A DNA stretch of 64,000 nucleotides from Tillus elongatus (taxonomy: Eukaryota > Arthropoda > Insecta > Coleoptera > Cleridae), in the NCBI GenBank assembly GCA_964006375.1, contig OZ023266.1, forward strand, positions 159,281,292-159,345,291. The letters are read 5' to 3'. Both the position numbers and the translations under genes were made by a program. Position 1 is the stretch's first letter, and every line of letters starts with the position of its first letter. Below are positions 23,667-39,608 of this stretch, in pieces. The notes below the pieces were generated by a model. It ran no database searches. It was not told where the DNA came from and was given only the letters and a program-made list of their open reading frames with translations.

Positions 23667-24106
23667 AAAATTCAACTTTGTCACGTCAACCCCTTAAGGG
23701 TGGTAATAACAACCCTCATATTTTAAATAGGGAACATGGGTCAAGTGTTAAGATCATTTGAAAGCTATTTTGTTTCTAAATTCAGCACACTAACTTTTTC
23801 GAAATTTTATCAACTTGTTTAAAAATTATTCACAGTTAAAATTGCAAGAAGTTTTTCATTCATTGTGATAAAAAATGCACTAATTAGTCAATTTTTCGTT
23901 AAAAAAACTAAAAAAACAAAACCAAACGTTCAAAAATGTGTATTCAGTTAAGTAAGTGTTCAAATTGTTGACCACCAGCTTCCATACAAAAATACAAATT
24001 TTGTTCAAAACGAGCTCTGATATTCTGGAGCATTTGTGGAGTTATTAGACGGCATTCTTCAACAATGCGTCATCATAATTCTTCCAGAGACTCCGTTTCT
24101 GTTGCG
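23667..24106. repeat. 440 bp tandem duplication, unit 1
   Basis: Nearly identical to 24107-24547. The two units share the junction word AAAATTC, so the duplication probably arose by slippage or unequal exchange at that microhomology. Confidence 0.95.
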
Positions 24107-24547
24107 AAAATTCAACTTTGTCACGTCAACCCCTTAAGGGTGGTAATAACAACCCTCATATTTTAAATAGGGAACATGGGTCAAGTGTTAAGATCATTTG
24201 AAAGCTATTTTGTTTCTAAATTCAGCACACTAACTTTTTCGAAATTTTATCAACTTGTTTAAAAATTATTCACAGTTAAAATTGCAAGAAGTTTTTCATT
24301 CATTGTGATAAAAAATGCACTAATTAGTCAATTTTTCGTTAAAAAAACTAAAAAAAACAAAACCAAACGTTAAAAAATGTGTATTCAGTTAAGTAAGTGT
24401 TCAAATTGTTGACCACCAGCTTCCATACAAAAATACAAATTTTGTTCAAAACGAGCTCTGATATTCTGGAGCATTTGTGGAGTTATTAGACGGCATTCTT
24501 CAACAATGCGTCATCATAATTCTTCCAGAGACTCCGTTTCTGTTGCG
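24107..24547. repeat. 440 bp tandem duplication, unit 2
   Basis: Second unit; it differs from unit 1 by one extra A in an A run and a substitution (GTTCAAAAATG against GTTAAAAAATG). It holds the transposase C-terminus that joins the rest of the gene. Confidence 0.95.
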
Positions 24548-25448
24548 AAAATTCTACTCTTTAAATGGCCCCATAGAAAGAAGTCTAAAGGAGTTAAATC
24601 CAGTGATCTAGGGGGCCACTCAATAGCACCTCTACGCCCAATTCTTGCTATGAAAACTCTCTGTTCAAAAACTCCCTAACATGTTGTGAAAAATGCGGAG
24701 GAGCTCCATCTTGTTGAAACACTAATTAATTTTCTTGATAGCGATCATCATTTTCAACAATGTCAATTAGTAGAGGATAAACAATATCTTCTAGTAACTC
24801 GACACTCAAATTGCCATCAAGAAAAATTGGTCCGATTAAACGGTCTCCAAAAATGCCAGTCCAGACATTCAATTTCTGTGGAGTTTGAGTGTGGACTTCG
24901 TGAAAATTTCTTGGATTATTATCTGCCCAATAACGACAATTATGACGATTGACTGTAGAGTTTAATAAAATAGTACACTCGTCTGAAAAACAGATATTGA
25001 ACAGAAAGTTCCCGCTATCAGCTATTCATGCAGTCATAACTTCACAAAACTCCAGCCGCCGATCAAAATCATCTTCATTCAGTTGTTGCACAAGATGAAT
25101 TTTATACGGGTGAAATCTATGATGTTTCACTTTTCGCTGAATAGTTTTTTTGATGTTTGAAACAGTGGCCAATTTTCTCGTGCTCAAAGTTGGGTCTGCA
25201 GCAATTTGTCCTAAAACTTCAATCTCAGTAGTCTCATTTCTAACCGGAAATTCACGTTCAGGATCCCATTTTTTGTTGGCTACTGAACCACTTTGTCAAA
25301 ACTTTGCAACTAATTCCAGAATGTATTTTCTGTTAACATGTCTGTTCGGATGTTGTTCATTAAACAAATATGCGGTACGGTTGGCACAGTCATCGTTTTT
25401 GAAAAAAAGAGTAATTATTTCAACTTTTTCTTCTACAGAATAGACCAT
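24385..25448 (-). pseudogene. Mariner-like transposase, catalytic triad kept
   Basis: Antisense gene of about 350 codons starting MVYSVEEKVEIITLF (HTH of the DUF4817 type, 25400-25448). It continues through STRKLATVSNIKK and HPYKIHLVQQL to the DDE core. The three acidic residues are visible in FSDECTILL, FQQDGAPPHF and RSLDLTPLDFF. It ends AGGQQFEHLLN with a stop at 24385-24387. It is broken by three in-frame stops (one after the first about 60 residues, one near 25030, one before FQQDG) and one frameshift near 24650. The light damage suggests inactivation more recent than for the elements at 2911 and 5242. The C-terminal exon part is repeated in the downstream duplication unit. Confidence 0.85.
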
Positions 25449-25812
25449 TGTGAAATTAATTATCTGTAGTACTATCAAGTATCAAACCGACCGATAAACT
25501 GAAATAATAAACCGCATTTCTCTCATTCCGATAAAAAAATGTTCTGATAGTCAATTTTTTTGTTTACAAACCAACAAAACATTGACAATCAGCACATTTC
25601 TTATCGGAATGAGTGAAATGCGTTTCTGCATTTTCAACTGTGAATAATTTTTAAACGAGATAATAAAACTTCCAAAAAAATTAGTGTGCTGAATTCAGAA
25701 AAGAAAGAGCTTTCAAATGATGTAACACTCGACCCATGTTCCCTATTTGAAATATAAGGATTGGTATCACCACCCTTACGCAAATCGGTCTGTTTCGTTT
25801 TCAATTGGCCAG

Positions 25813-25814
<2 letters not shown>

Positions 25815-25892
<78 letters not shown>

Positions 25893-25930
25893 CGTGTGTG
25901 ATGGTGTGTGTGTGTGTGCGTGTGTATCCG
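25815..25930. repeat. (TA)n then (TG)n microsatellite
   Basis: TA dinucleotides 25815-25889 followed by an imperfect TG/CG tract to about 25926. Confidence 0.97.
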
Positions 25931-27204
25931 AGCGATAATTAAAGAAATACTCGAACGAAACTTCCCAAGCAACATTTAAAGTCAATTTGACGTAAAATCG
26001 CCCCAACAATAGGTTATGGCTATTTTCAACTTTGATGTAGGCAATTTGAGTTGGAAGACCACTTCTGTAGTAATTATGACCATACGGCCAATCAGAAAGC
26101 CATTTTAGGTCACCTTAGTGCCCAAAATATTTCCTGTGTTGTATTGCAGATAGATCGGTAATATATATGTAATCTGGACTTCATAAGAAGACCTCCAATT
26201 CACTATACCACAGAGTATTGCAAGTTAATATTAGGTACTAAATTACCTTAAAATAGCAATTTTAGGTATCTGGACTTAGTAGTCAGTTTTCAGTCCAATT
26301 TAGGGTACACTTCGACCTAAAAGTTACCAATTGTCGAAATGAAACTCAAAATTATATTTCAGTATATTTATAGATAAAATTGAACCAAATTTTTACCAAT
26401 TTAGTAACTTGAAAGTTACTGACTTTGGAGTAATTTTAATAGCCCAAAATAGGCTAATTGGGAGCTGCATTCTCAAATTTGTCGTGATTCTGACAATCAA
26501 GCCAGCATTTTGGTTAATTATAACTAAATTACAACTTCGTTAGGTTATTTGGACTCGAGTGCAGGTTAATATACCTTAATTTGTGGCTTGGGTTGGCACA
26601 TATTTAACATAAGCCTATGATAAGACCGCGGACGATTTCGTATATCAGCTATAACGGATACTTTTTTCCTCCAAAAGTACACAAAAATATGTTTAAAAAC
26701 GCGATATTTTTGTAAGTACCAGAGTAATTGAAATTAGACTTTACTTGTGGCTAGAAATGGTGTAAGCAAACCTATGTTGTGAATTTTATGTAATTTGGTA
26801 CACAATATTTAGAGTTTTTCCAAACCAAAATAAAATCTGAAAGACATGCGCTAAAACGACTTAGTGGTTAAAGTCCAATGCCTGACAGACGTAATAGTTA
26901 ACTGCCACGCGTAGATTCAATCATACAACAGGTATAAACCGTACATCAACGGTAACCAAACTAAATATATAGCAGGCATAAAACATACTACCCGAACACA
27001 CAATCTGATATCTCGGCCACAAATATTGCAAATGACAGACGACGTGAAATTAATAATTTGACAAACGATTGTTATTTAATTGGGGGATTTAATAGATTTT
27101 CAAAATACACTATATTTGTAGCTCGATGAAGGGTCCCAAATGCACTTTTAGCACAGTACAGATATATAATGCTGTGCTTTTAGATAAGATAATAGAAATG
27201 TAAA
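25931..27204. other. No recognised gene or element
   Basis: AT-rich DNA with no supported open frame. It may be older unique sequence. Confidence 0.5.
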
Positions 27205-27482
27205 CAAAACACTCTGGATGAAGAAACACAAATACACGGAGTCACAACAGGCAACCAGTGCACATTTGCAGCATCATTTGGTTGTTGCCCTCGAATTAAG
27301 GGTCTTCCGAATGATGCTGCAAATGTGCACTGGTTGCCTGTTGTGACTCCGTGTATTTGTGCTTCTTCATCCAGAGTGTTACAATCATCACCTGGCTATA
27401 CCGCACTGACGATAGCTAATAAGCTTGAAACACGTGTATGCGGTTGTCTTCTTGCGACCTTGCCCTTAACCTTTTTCCTTGC

Positions 27483-27484
<2 letters not shown>
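27205..27484 (+). repeat. Hammerhead repeat family 2, locus I (fold-back)
   Basis: 27208-27278 and 27310-27380 form an inverted repeat of 71 bp with one mismatch and a 31-base loop. The right arm continues into a direct unit with a ribozyme at 27401-27443 and runs into (TA)n at 27485. The unit matches the tandem copies at 60.3-61.0 kb. Confidence 0.9.
27401..27443 (+). ncRNA. Hammerhead ribozyme, family 2, intact core
   Basis: Stem I CCGCA (27401-27405) pairs perfectly with TGCGG (27439-27443). The core box is CTGACGA. Stem II is AGCT/AGCT around an AATA loop with a U-U closing pair. The box GAAAC, loop ACGT and cleavage triplet GTA (27436-27438) complete it. Helix III ACACGTGT is self-complementary. 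Relative to the 60.9 kb copies, both stem differences improve pairing, which supports a functional RNA fold. Confidence 0.83.

Positions 27485-27567
<83 letters not shown>
27485..27567. repeat. (TA)n microsatellite
   Basis: About 83 bp of TA dinucleotides between the hammerhead locus and the next element. Confidence 0.98.

Positions 27568-30870
<3,303 letters not shown>

Positions 30871-30960
<90 letters not shown>
30871..30960. repeat. (TA)n microsatellite
   Basis: About 90 bp of TA dinucleotides. Confidence 0.98.
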
Positions 30961-30965
<5 letters not shown>

Positions 30966-31215
30966 GGTGTGTGTATCACACCGAAAACTCAAAAAATAAT
31001 AAATAGATTTTGATAAATTCGGCAGATACTCTCCTTTTATTAGTGGCTTGGGTAAGTTAGTTAGTTAATATCTAAAAATCGAAACTGACCCCGGATATGT
31101 GTGCTAGGTGGCCTAATTGGCACTCAGTTGAAGAACTTTTCTCAAAATTGAAAAGTCGGCATCTCGTCATTAATGAATTTTTTAAAGAAAATTCACTAAA
31201 AAATCATTATCTCAA
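30961..31215. repeat. Long-arm start and outer module
   Basis: The stretch contains CCGAAAACTCAAAAAATAAT followed by the outer module (ATCGAAACTGACCCCGGATA, then CGTCATTAATGAATTTTTTA). The open frame at 31097-31384 partly overlies this repeat and is not considered a gene. Confidence 0.7.
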
Positions 31216-32440
31216 AAACGCCAAAGATATTCTTGTGTTTTATTTTTTATTGCCAAGGCCTTTAAAAAGTGATAATAACATGTTTAGACCAAAATACCGT
31301 ATGTTCTCACATAATCGATATACGGAGTTTTGTCAAAAACGCACCATTTTGGTTTTTCGCGATTATTTCAAAAACAAAAATTAATTGATAAAATGTAATA
31401 GCAGTTCTGAAATTGTAATAGAATCCTCTGAAACATCGCCCATTTAACTGACTGTCTAGCTATTATATTAACCGAGATGGAAATACAAATCTGGGACGCA
31501 CTGTCAATGGGAAGGGGTCATCCAGTATAGATGGTAACTATAAAATGTCTTTAGCCTTGTGAATTTTATCATACCAGTGCATTTTTACTAGAGAAATAGC
31601 TAAATATTGTTACAGGCTTTACATGTTTACTGAAAAAGGCGCTGTGATCTGTAGCAAAATTTGGTGACTTAGCTAAAATATATAAAAATGCTTTGATAAA
31701 ACAAAATAGTTGTGCTAAAACAACTAAATTATACATATTATCCCAAACGGTAATTAATTTTATAATTAAATGACTATATTATGCGTCGATGTAACCCGAA
31801 TTACGTCCAGTCTTTAGTGCAGATTGTATATACAAAATTCTCATATAAATTATCATTAAACCTCCCAATTTTAATAGGCATTTGATTGTAACTGTGTAAA
31901 TTTTCCAGGTAATTAATATGCTAAACTGTACGCGATGTGGTCATAAGTAATGCGGTCTGTATACATAAAGTGGAGTGTAAAAGCAAACGGTAACAAAATA
32001 CCAACAATGTTGTAATTTTCAGTTTAGTGTTAATTATCGGTCGGACGCTCTACGGTCGTAAAACAAACCTACGAACCTGAAACTACTCCGCAAATTATCC
32101 TGTGAAATTTTTAATGAATTTAGTTTTTCAAGCATGATTCCCCCGGGAAGAGTTATTCTACCATCGCTACAATGTACTGGGCTCTTAAGTGAGACAGCAG
32201 ATAGCTGACATACAATATTTTGATGAAGAGAAGAAGGATAACCAACACACTTACCAACCTAATGACTCTGAAGCTAGGTGACTTACCTGCAACAAATAAA
32301 AAACAAATCAATAAAATTCAATAAGAACTTTGTTAAATTAAAATAATAACAATATATTTATTGTTATGAGGAGGACAATGTGCGAACGACATTTTACCAC
32401 ATAAAATATCAATATAACTTTAGTCAAAATTAATAACAAT
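31216..32440. other. No recognised gene or element
   Basis: AT-rich DNA without supported features. Confidence 0.5.
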
Positions 32441-32446
32441 AAAAGC

Positions 32447-32700
32447 GTGGACGCAGCAAGAGCGTTATAGCGGTGAATTTTCATAAAAATGTTTTTAATA
32501 GCAGATGTGTCTTTTTTTAATGAAAGCAGGCATCAAATTTGATTACCAGTATGACCTATATAGTAGAAACAATGTAGAATATTTCATCAACATAACTTTA
32601 TTGTTTGAAAAATTGGAAAAAAAAATCCGAAAATAAAATTAAAATTTCGTGAAAAAACTGGTCCGGTTTTCGTGACCAAGGAACTTCTTCAAGCTACTTT
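32447..32700. repeat. Interspersed inverted-terminus repeat, truncated copy 3
   Basis: This starts with the conserved motif (GGACGCAGCAAGAGCGTTAT, 32450) and matches 120-370 (GCAGGCATCAAATTTGATTA). It then runs into arm-like sequence (CTGGTCCGGTTTTCGTGACC) and is cut off by the antisense LINE at about 32701. Confidence 0.75.
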
Positions 32701-34660
32701 TTTTATATATATTTCAACAACACACCACGAGGGCTTACAGTCTAAATACCATCGTACCGTGGGTGTCGACAAGGAGGAAAGAGGAAACTTGTTAATTCTG
32801 GACTTGAAGGTTTGGAGGTTCGAAGGAGAAGGAAAAATATGTGCCGGCAAGGAATTCCACAACTTGGAAGTCCTCGCGACAAAATAGCGGGCATAACAAG
32901 ATGTTCTATGTCTGGCGACCGGGACTGTAAAAGGGTGCGTTCGCTCTGTTCTCCTGGTAGATCTGTTGGGGGCAGCAGTTGGAGGAACTGTGGAAGAAAA
33001 CTCCTCCGAGCAGTGCCCGTGCAGATATCTATAAAAGAGAGAGAGAGAGATCACCAACGGTACGTCGGTGGGCAATGGATGGCAGCCTTTGGGTGAGGGT
33101 AGCGTCACCAATGAGACGTATAACTCTCTTTGAATGAAATCCAAGATAGCGAGTGTAGTAGCGGCAGCGGTACCCCAGATGTGGCAGCAGTATTCGAGGT
33201 TTGGCCTTATTTCTGAAGTAAATAAGGTGAAGAGATTATCTGGTGAAAAGTATTTGCGATCCCGGAAGAGGAAATCTAATTTCTTAGCAGCCGCTTCTGC
33301 AATTGATGTGACATGTTGGTGTCAATTGAAATTTCGATCCACAGAAATGCCAACAAGTGAAAAGGACTCATTACTTTGAATAACTTGGTTGTTCATTGTG
33401 ATGAGTTTAGGGTTGATCTATCTCTTATGAGATAGCAAGCAAGACCGACATTTGGTGGGGTTGAATTGTACAAAATTTCTACTTCTCCAGTCTAATATTT
33501 TTTTGGAGATCCACGGAGACAGAACCCTCCATACTGCGATCTTTATTTAATTGTGCTAAAGAGACAGGCTTAGAATATTGTATATGTGAGTGGAGGGTGC
33601 TGTCGTTTGCGTAACTGTGAACTGGGTTGGATGTGCTAGAGATGAGGTCATTGATGTGGATACGAAACAAAGTAGGGGCTAAAACTGAACCTTGAGGAAC
33701 TCCTGCATTAATTGGATACAGTTTAGAGGAATGGCCATCCACGACAACATAAATGCTCCGGTTGGAGAGGAAATTTGCTGTCCAGGTACAGAGTTTTGGT
33801 GGTAGGCCATAGGCCGGAAGTTTATTAAGCAGCGCTGCGTGTCAGACCTGGTCGAATACTTTGGATATGTCTAGAGCGACAATCTGGGATTCACCGTGTA
33901 GTTCCATAGACTTGTTCAAAGAATGGGTGACAAAGGAAAGGAGGTCGGCAGTTGATCTGCGCTGAAGGAATCCATACTGCCATTCGTAGATTAGATTGTA
34001 TTTTTTAAGAAATTTTAGTAATTCGGTGTTTATATACTTTTCCATCACTTTAGAGACCACTAAAAGGGGAGAGATAGGTCTGTAGTTGCTAGGAAGCGCT
34101 TTGGATTCTTTTTTGGGGACGGGTTGTACTCGTGCAGTTTTCCAGTTACAAGGGAATATGCCTCTAGTCTAAACAGACGAGTCAGGGCAGGAGCAGGTTC
34201 TGGTGCGTATTTTTTTAGAACAATTGCTGGGATTTCGTCAACACGAGTGGCTTTCCTGGTATTAAGAGAAGAGAGCATGTTTCGTACCTTTTTAGTTTTG
34301 AAGATGATATCCGTCATTTTATGCGCGACATTGGGGACTGTTGGTGGTTGAACATTTGGAGGTGGGCTGAAAGTAGAATTGTCGGCGAACAATGAGGCAA
34401 AAAGTTCAGCCTTGCCCAGGGCGATAGAAACAATTTCTTTCCCTGAAACAAGGTTTCTGACATGGATGTTGAGAGGACCTTGTTTTTGATGTGGTTATTA
34501 AACGAGTTTTTTGCCTCAGAAACAATGCGAACATAGCGGTTTCTTGCGTCGTTAAATGCTTGACGGTCTTCTTGACTGGGATTGTGTAGAAGCGTTTTGT
34601 GAGCTTTGACCTTATCAAGTCTGGCCTTGTCACAGGATTTAAAGAACCAGGGCTTTTGAG
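32701..34660 (-). pseudogene. CR1/Jockey-type LINE, antisense copy
   Basis: Read right to left: an RT region with TRKATRVDEIPAIVLK (about 34250), YINTELLKFLKKYNLIYEWQ, FLQRRSTADLLSFVTHS and VALDISKVFDQV (about 33840-34060, catalytic Asp). Next come NAGVPQGSVLAPTLF and HSYANDSTLHS (33479-33742; Asn replaces the first Asp of the YADD-type motif). The C-terminal domain (SLFYRYLHGHCSEE, TSKLWNSLPAHIFP, 32689-33144) follows. It ends near a short A-rich tail at about 32701. Frameshifts separate the blocks and the endonuclease domain is lost. Role when intact: target-primed reverse transcription. A second copy is at 42512. Confidence 0.85.
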
Positions 34661-36077
34661 TGGCTGATTTTTTTTTTGTGTACGTATAATGAATAATTCC
34701 AGGCCAGCTTGGATAATTTCGGTGACGTTTTGTGAGATATCAGAGGGGTCAGGATGAGAGAATCAGACAGACGCCCTTGGAAATGAGGAAAAGTAATCCC
34801 GCATTTATATTCAATCATTAAAACGGGGCAGTGTTCCTAATCCAAATTCTTCCATTTTACCAGCCAAAAGAAGAAAATATGGATACAGTGTCGCTCAGGA
34901 TGTCAGATTAGGCAATAAGGGAAGTCACTGGTTAACTTTTGCAAACCAACGAGTAAGGTGTACACAATGTTCATCAAAATAGATGTAGTCTCGTACGCAC
35001 TCAAAATATACTGCTTGTGGTGTTTTATTATGTTGCAATGAGCAAAAAAAATTGCTTTGTAGAGTATCATGATGTAAATTTTAACTATTAACTAGTAAAT
35101 ACACCATGAAAACTAAATATTTGTTTTTTTTTTACGAAAAAATAAATGGTACTGTGAAGTCCATAAAAAACTAATAGTGGGGGTTTAATTTTTCGCGCGA
35201 AAGTCTAATTGATTAAACCTTTTTGACAATAAAAACCATTTAAACATATTTTCGTTCAAAAATATATGATCTGGGACACAAAGAGATTAAACAAAAAATA
35301 ATATTTCCGAAAATGTTAAAATTATTTTGATTGAACTATACTAACGGTACCAAGTACTAGCCTTAATTTAAGCTTCTCAGCTAATGTAAAATTGAGCTAT
35401 ATAAAGTTGAAAGGTGTGCTAAACATTCGCTACTATAACGAACATGCTGCGTCCTGGATTTAATATGTCAAGGCAATTTGCGCCAGGTGGACTTTTATAT
35501 AACGCATCTGCAACTTTTTTATTGTCGCTATTTTTATATAAGAAAACTGCTTGAAGTAATAGGTTGTTTCCAGGAAAAAATTAAATAATGTACTGGTTAT
35601 AAGTAATTCATAGACTAACATTAAACAATTATTAACTAATTTTAAAAACTCATTTTTCTATAATTGAGCGTAATTTAAAACTAACTCCTCTTTTACCCAT
35701 AATTGAGAGTACATGAATTAAGTAATTTTTTCTTGTAAACTTTCTTCACGCAACACATATTAGCGATGTAAGAGAAAACAAAAATTATTCGATTAATGAA
35801 AATTATCCAGGTAAAAGTCATGCAACTAAATACTTTTGCCCCAATTTCAGTTCAGTAACGTTGCTTCAGTCATTTTCTGCATGCGTGTACTGTAATGCTT
35901 CCTAAGAACTCCTTCGGGAATACTCAATTATCGCAGAGGTAATTGGAAATACGATATTTCGCTTTGATTTGAATGTCGAGCACGTGGGTGACCTGCAAAA
36001 AATCATTCGATACAAGATAATGTATAGCAAATAACTTGGATAATGATGATTTTTGAATCTTGTCGATTTTTACTCTC

Positions 36078-36078
<1 letters not shown>
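34661..36078. other. No recognised gene; one conserved motif copy
   Basis: AT-rich DNA. An inverted, diverged copy of the conserved motif lies at about 35424-35460 (TTCGCTACTATAACGAACAT). Confidence 0.55.

Positions 36079-36134
<56 letters not shown>
36079..36134. repeat. (TA)n microsatellite
   Basis: About 56 bp of TA dinucleotides. Confidence 0.97.
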
Positions 36135-36136
<2 letters not shown>

Positions 36137-36499
36137 TGTAAGGGTATAATTAGAAAGAATAGCGCCCAGTCTTGAATAACCACACGAACCAATTTGGTGG
36201 CAACTGGTAGTCTCTCAAAATAATTACGAGTCGTCCACAAAACCCTGGTAAAAATTGGGTTAAATTTTGCGTGAAAATAACCTTTTGTTCTTCATAAAAT
36301 TTATGCGATAAACTTTAGCGCCTCATGTCAGTTTAAAAGGTTTTCAGACCTTTTAGGCAAAGGTAAATAAATTGTCAATTTTCCACTTGATAGGCTACAT
36401 AACTGTATTGGATTATGTAGTCACTTTCTGTATCTATTAAACTATTCTGTTATAAATATAGTTTAAATAATAAATATAGACGTCTTCCGGGGAATAATA

Positions 36500-37268
36500 T
36501 GTACCAAAAGGTACAGAAATATTTTCTTCTGATCACGGCACTGATTTTGGAATAGATGATGATTATCTAGTCGAAATTGAAGATGCTGGCCTAGGAAATC
36601 CGCCTGCTACAAGTTATTTCTCTGACAATCAACATTCCCCTCCAAGAGCAGAACATATTGAAACTCTTGATGATGACGACGATATGATTGATGGTGATAA
36701 CGAACCTCAGGTAATATATCAAGGAAAAGGGAATTGCTTCTAGTGGTACCCCAACCCACTACTATTTGTAACATAAACGGGTAGCTGCAACATCATCAAA
36801 GTCACGCTATCGAAGGTACAGGGACACGCACTTACACCTGGCAACAATCCGACTCCAAAAGAAGTTTGGGGTCTTCTCTTTTCGAACAAGATAGTGGAAA
36901 AGTGGTAAGGTAAAGTAATATCCAAATATCCAGATGGGAAAACTGAGAGGCAAAATATCCAACAAAGACGACAGCACTTATAAGGACACATACACTGAAG
37001 AAAGCAATGCTCTGATTGGATTTTAGGCCCTATGCTCCATCTTCAAATCATCAAGGGGATTATTAAGTTCACTAATTTTTAACATCGAACACTGGATGGC
37101 CCTTTTTTCGAGCTACAATGACTGAAAAAAGGGGTTTCGTGTTGATAAGAGCGCTCCGTTTCGATTATGTAGCCAGTCAAGATTACAGACTAAAGACAGC
37201 CCAGCCGCTGCTGTCTCAGAAATCTTGAACGGTTTCATTCGAAACTGTCAGAAGTCTTATGCTATGGG
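36500..37268 (+). pseudogene. piggyBac-like transposase, N-terminal half
   Basis: Translation across several stops shows an acidic N-terminus (ETLDDDDDMIDGDNEPQV, about 36660-36715). It is followed by the piggyBac core start (NIIKVTLSKVQGHALTPG, NPTPKEVWGLLFSNKIVEK, MLHLQIIKGII, FFRATMTEKRGFVLIRAL and AAAVSEILNGFIRNCQKSY). It is interrupted at 37268 by an RNase H LINE; the coding match resumes at 39040. Frameshifts (for example near 36740 and 36905) show it was decaying. Family role: TTAA-specific cut-and-paste transposition. Confidence 0.83.
37258..37268. repeat. Target-site duplication, left copy (LINE C)
   Basis: TATGCTATGGG, repeated at 39029-39039 after the LINE's (CTA)n tail. Confidence 0.88.
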
Positions 37269-39028
37269 CCTCTTGGAGCGAATCTCTGAGAATGGCTTCT
37301 ACGCCCAGGCGTACGCTGATGATGGGCTGGTCTTAGTCACCGGCAAATTTCTCGGCGTCGTCTGTGAGTGCATCCAGCTGCCTGTAGCATAATCGAAAGG
37401 TGGTGTGGTGAGCAGGGACTCTCCGTAAACCCGGCGAAGACGGAGATGATCCTATTTACCAAGAAGAGGAAGGTAGAGGGGTTCAGGGAGCCCGTGATGT
37501 TTGGAAAACCTTTAGCTTTAGTGCGGAAGGTCATATATCTGGGGGTGATCCTGGACCTCAAACTAACATGGGGGTCGCAAATATAACGAGTAGTGAGGAA
37601 GCGACCCTCTGGCAGCTGCGTCGTGTGATAGGGAGGACCCGGGGACTTAATCCTCGGATTCTTCATTGGATCTACACTGCGATCGTCAGGCCGAGAGTCT
37701 TCTATGGGGCGTTGGTCTGGTGGTGTGTCGTGAACCAAACTACCAGCAGGAAGCTGACCAAACTCCAAAGGCTGGCAATCCTGGGTATCACAGGCGCTAT
37801 GAGGACAACACCCTCAGCCGCGCTAGAGGTCCTGTTAATGCTGCCACCGCTTCCCATCTGTATCAGAATGGAGGCTATGGCGTCGCATCTTAGAATGCGA
37901 GACTCAGGAAACTGGTGCGGAAAGGGAGCAGTAATAGGGCATGCAAGAGTCGCCAAGGAGGTGGAAAAGGAAATTCCGATTTCCGCCATAAAGGTGCGGG
38001 ATGCCGAGGACGATATTAGGTTGACTAGGCCATACACCCTCAGGATTCCCAGTAGGGATCAGTGGAGGGAAAATGAGGTTGTATTCCAGCCCGCAAGCCT
38101 GGTCTGTTTCACCGACGGATCGCGGCTGGAGGACCAACAATCCTTCGGGGCAGGAATATGCATCGAGGGCCTGGGGGTGCGCGGGAGCTCTGCTCTTGGC
38201 GCATATACCACGGCATTCGAAACAGCGGTGTGTGCTATCCTGTCTGTTGTCAAGAGACAGGATGTGAAGAGGAGTCCCGAGAAATGTGTGTAAATCTGCT
38301 CGGATAGCCAGGCGGTCCTCCGCGGCCAGAATCAAGCCAACACTGATTCAGGAGTGCGCTGACGTCCCCAGAGGACTAACTAGGACGAAGGAGGTGCAAC
38401 TGGTGTGGGTTCCGGGACACTGTGGCGTAGCGGGGAATGAGGTGGCGAATAATCTCGCAAGACTCGGTTCCCAGTGGCCGTTCTGTGGCTCGGAGCCTGC
38501 ATAAGTAGGAAGACAGTCTCTGTCGCCTTAGACAGGTGAACCGAGGAAGTAATGGAGAGGCACTGGGGGTCGGTTGGTGGCTGCAGGCAGGCAAGGGACT
38601 TCGTGGAGGGGTCGGACAAAGATAAAGCTGTCTGGCTACTCGGAAAGAGTCGACCTACGATTCCCCGCTTCCTTGGGGTGCTGACAGGCCAGTGCGCCCT
38701 TAGAAGACACCTCACATTGATAGGTGTAGAGAGGGATCCCATTTGCCAGGAATGCGGCGAGGATGAAGAAACGTCCTACCACTACCTGTGTGAATGCTAG
38801 GCTTTTGGGAGTCTTCGAGCAGAATTGTTTGGATCAAGAGCTCTGCAGAGGAATAAGGTAAGTACTGTCCAATTGAAGACCGTCACGACCTTCATCTCGA
38901 GGTCTAGGCGGTTTGGCGACGGAACCGGGAAAGAGTAGAGCAAGGTTGCTGGGTTTCTGGGGTTGAAAAAAAGGGCCCATTGTGGCCTACTTGCTTGGCG
39001 TTGGCCTCCCCACCGCTGCTACTACTAC
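37269..39028 (+). pseudogene. RNase H-bearing LINE (copy C), 5'-truncated
   Basis: This starts inside the reverse transcriptase (YAQAYADDGLVLVTG, about 37300-37345). It continues with LSVNPAKTEMILFTKKRK, VIYLGVILDLKLTWGS, YTAIVRPRVFYGALVWW and LQRLAILGITGAMRTTPSAA (37568-37840). The RNase H domain has FTDGSRLEDQQSFGAG (38108-38155), SDSQAVLRG after a stop, and WVPGHCGVAGNEVANN (about 38404-38455), where Asn replaces the last catalytic Asp. The FETAVCAIL block lacks the expected Glu. A Cys motif CQECGEDEETSYHYLCEC follows (38739-38800), then the 3' tail with (CTA)n. Stops and frameshifts disable it. An 11-bp target duplication proves insertion into the piggyBac gene. Confidence 0.87.
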
Positions 39029-39039
39029 TATGCTATGGG
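39029..39039. repeat. Target-site duplication, right copy (LINE C)
   Basis: TATGCTATGGG, matching 37258-37268. Confidence 0.88.
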
Positions 39040-39608
39040 TGCTCATACGTGGGTCCATGAAACGTTTATCCACTTTAGAGGTGGTGTACGGTATCTTGTG
39101 TAAATATCTAAGAAGCCCAATGAATACGAAATAGAACTTCTTTGTTTGACTGACGCTCACAATGCATATACATATGTATAATACATACACTTTCTGTGGG
39201 CAAGGAACCGATGGTGCAACTTCTTCACTAGATGAACGAAAACTGCAAATTCCTTCTCAAGCTGTGGTTCGTCTGACTAAATGTATTCACAAAACGAACA
39301 GGAACGTGACATTTGACAAATATTTCACGTCGCTAGAGTTCGCACAAACTCCATGGAAAAATGGTTTGACCATTGTCGGGGCAGTAAAAAAAATAAACCA
39401 CAGATATCACCACCATTTCTACCTAAGAGGCAAAAAGGTATCGACACAAGTATCTACGGGTCGCCAAAGGGTTTACTCTTGTTTTCTATGTGCCCAACAA
39501 AGCCAAGGCTGTAGTACATTTTCCATCAATGCATCATACTGCATTCAATGACACTAAAAATAGAAAACCAGAGATTATATATTTTTACAACGCTACCAAA
39601 TTTTTATT

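Noticed and set aside
27208..27380. The 71 bp near-perfect hairpin as a microRNA precursor
   Set aside because: It is part of the hammerhead family 2 repeat, whose units recur in both orientations at 60.4-60.9 kb, so the hairpin is an inverted duplication of a mobile repeat.
31097..31384. 95-codon frame as a host gene
   Set aside because: It starts in the outer repeat module found at several TA arrays, and the rest shows no family.
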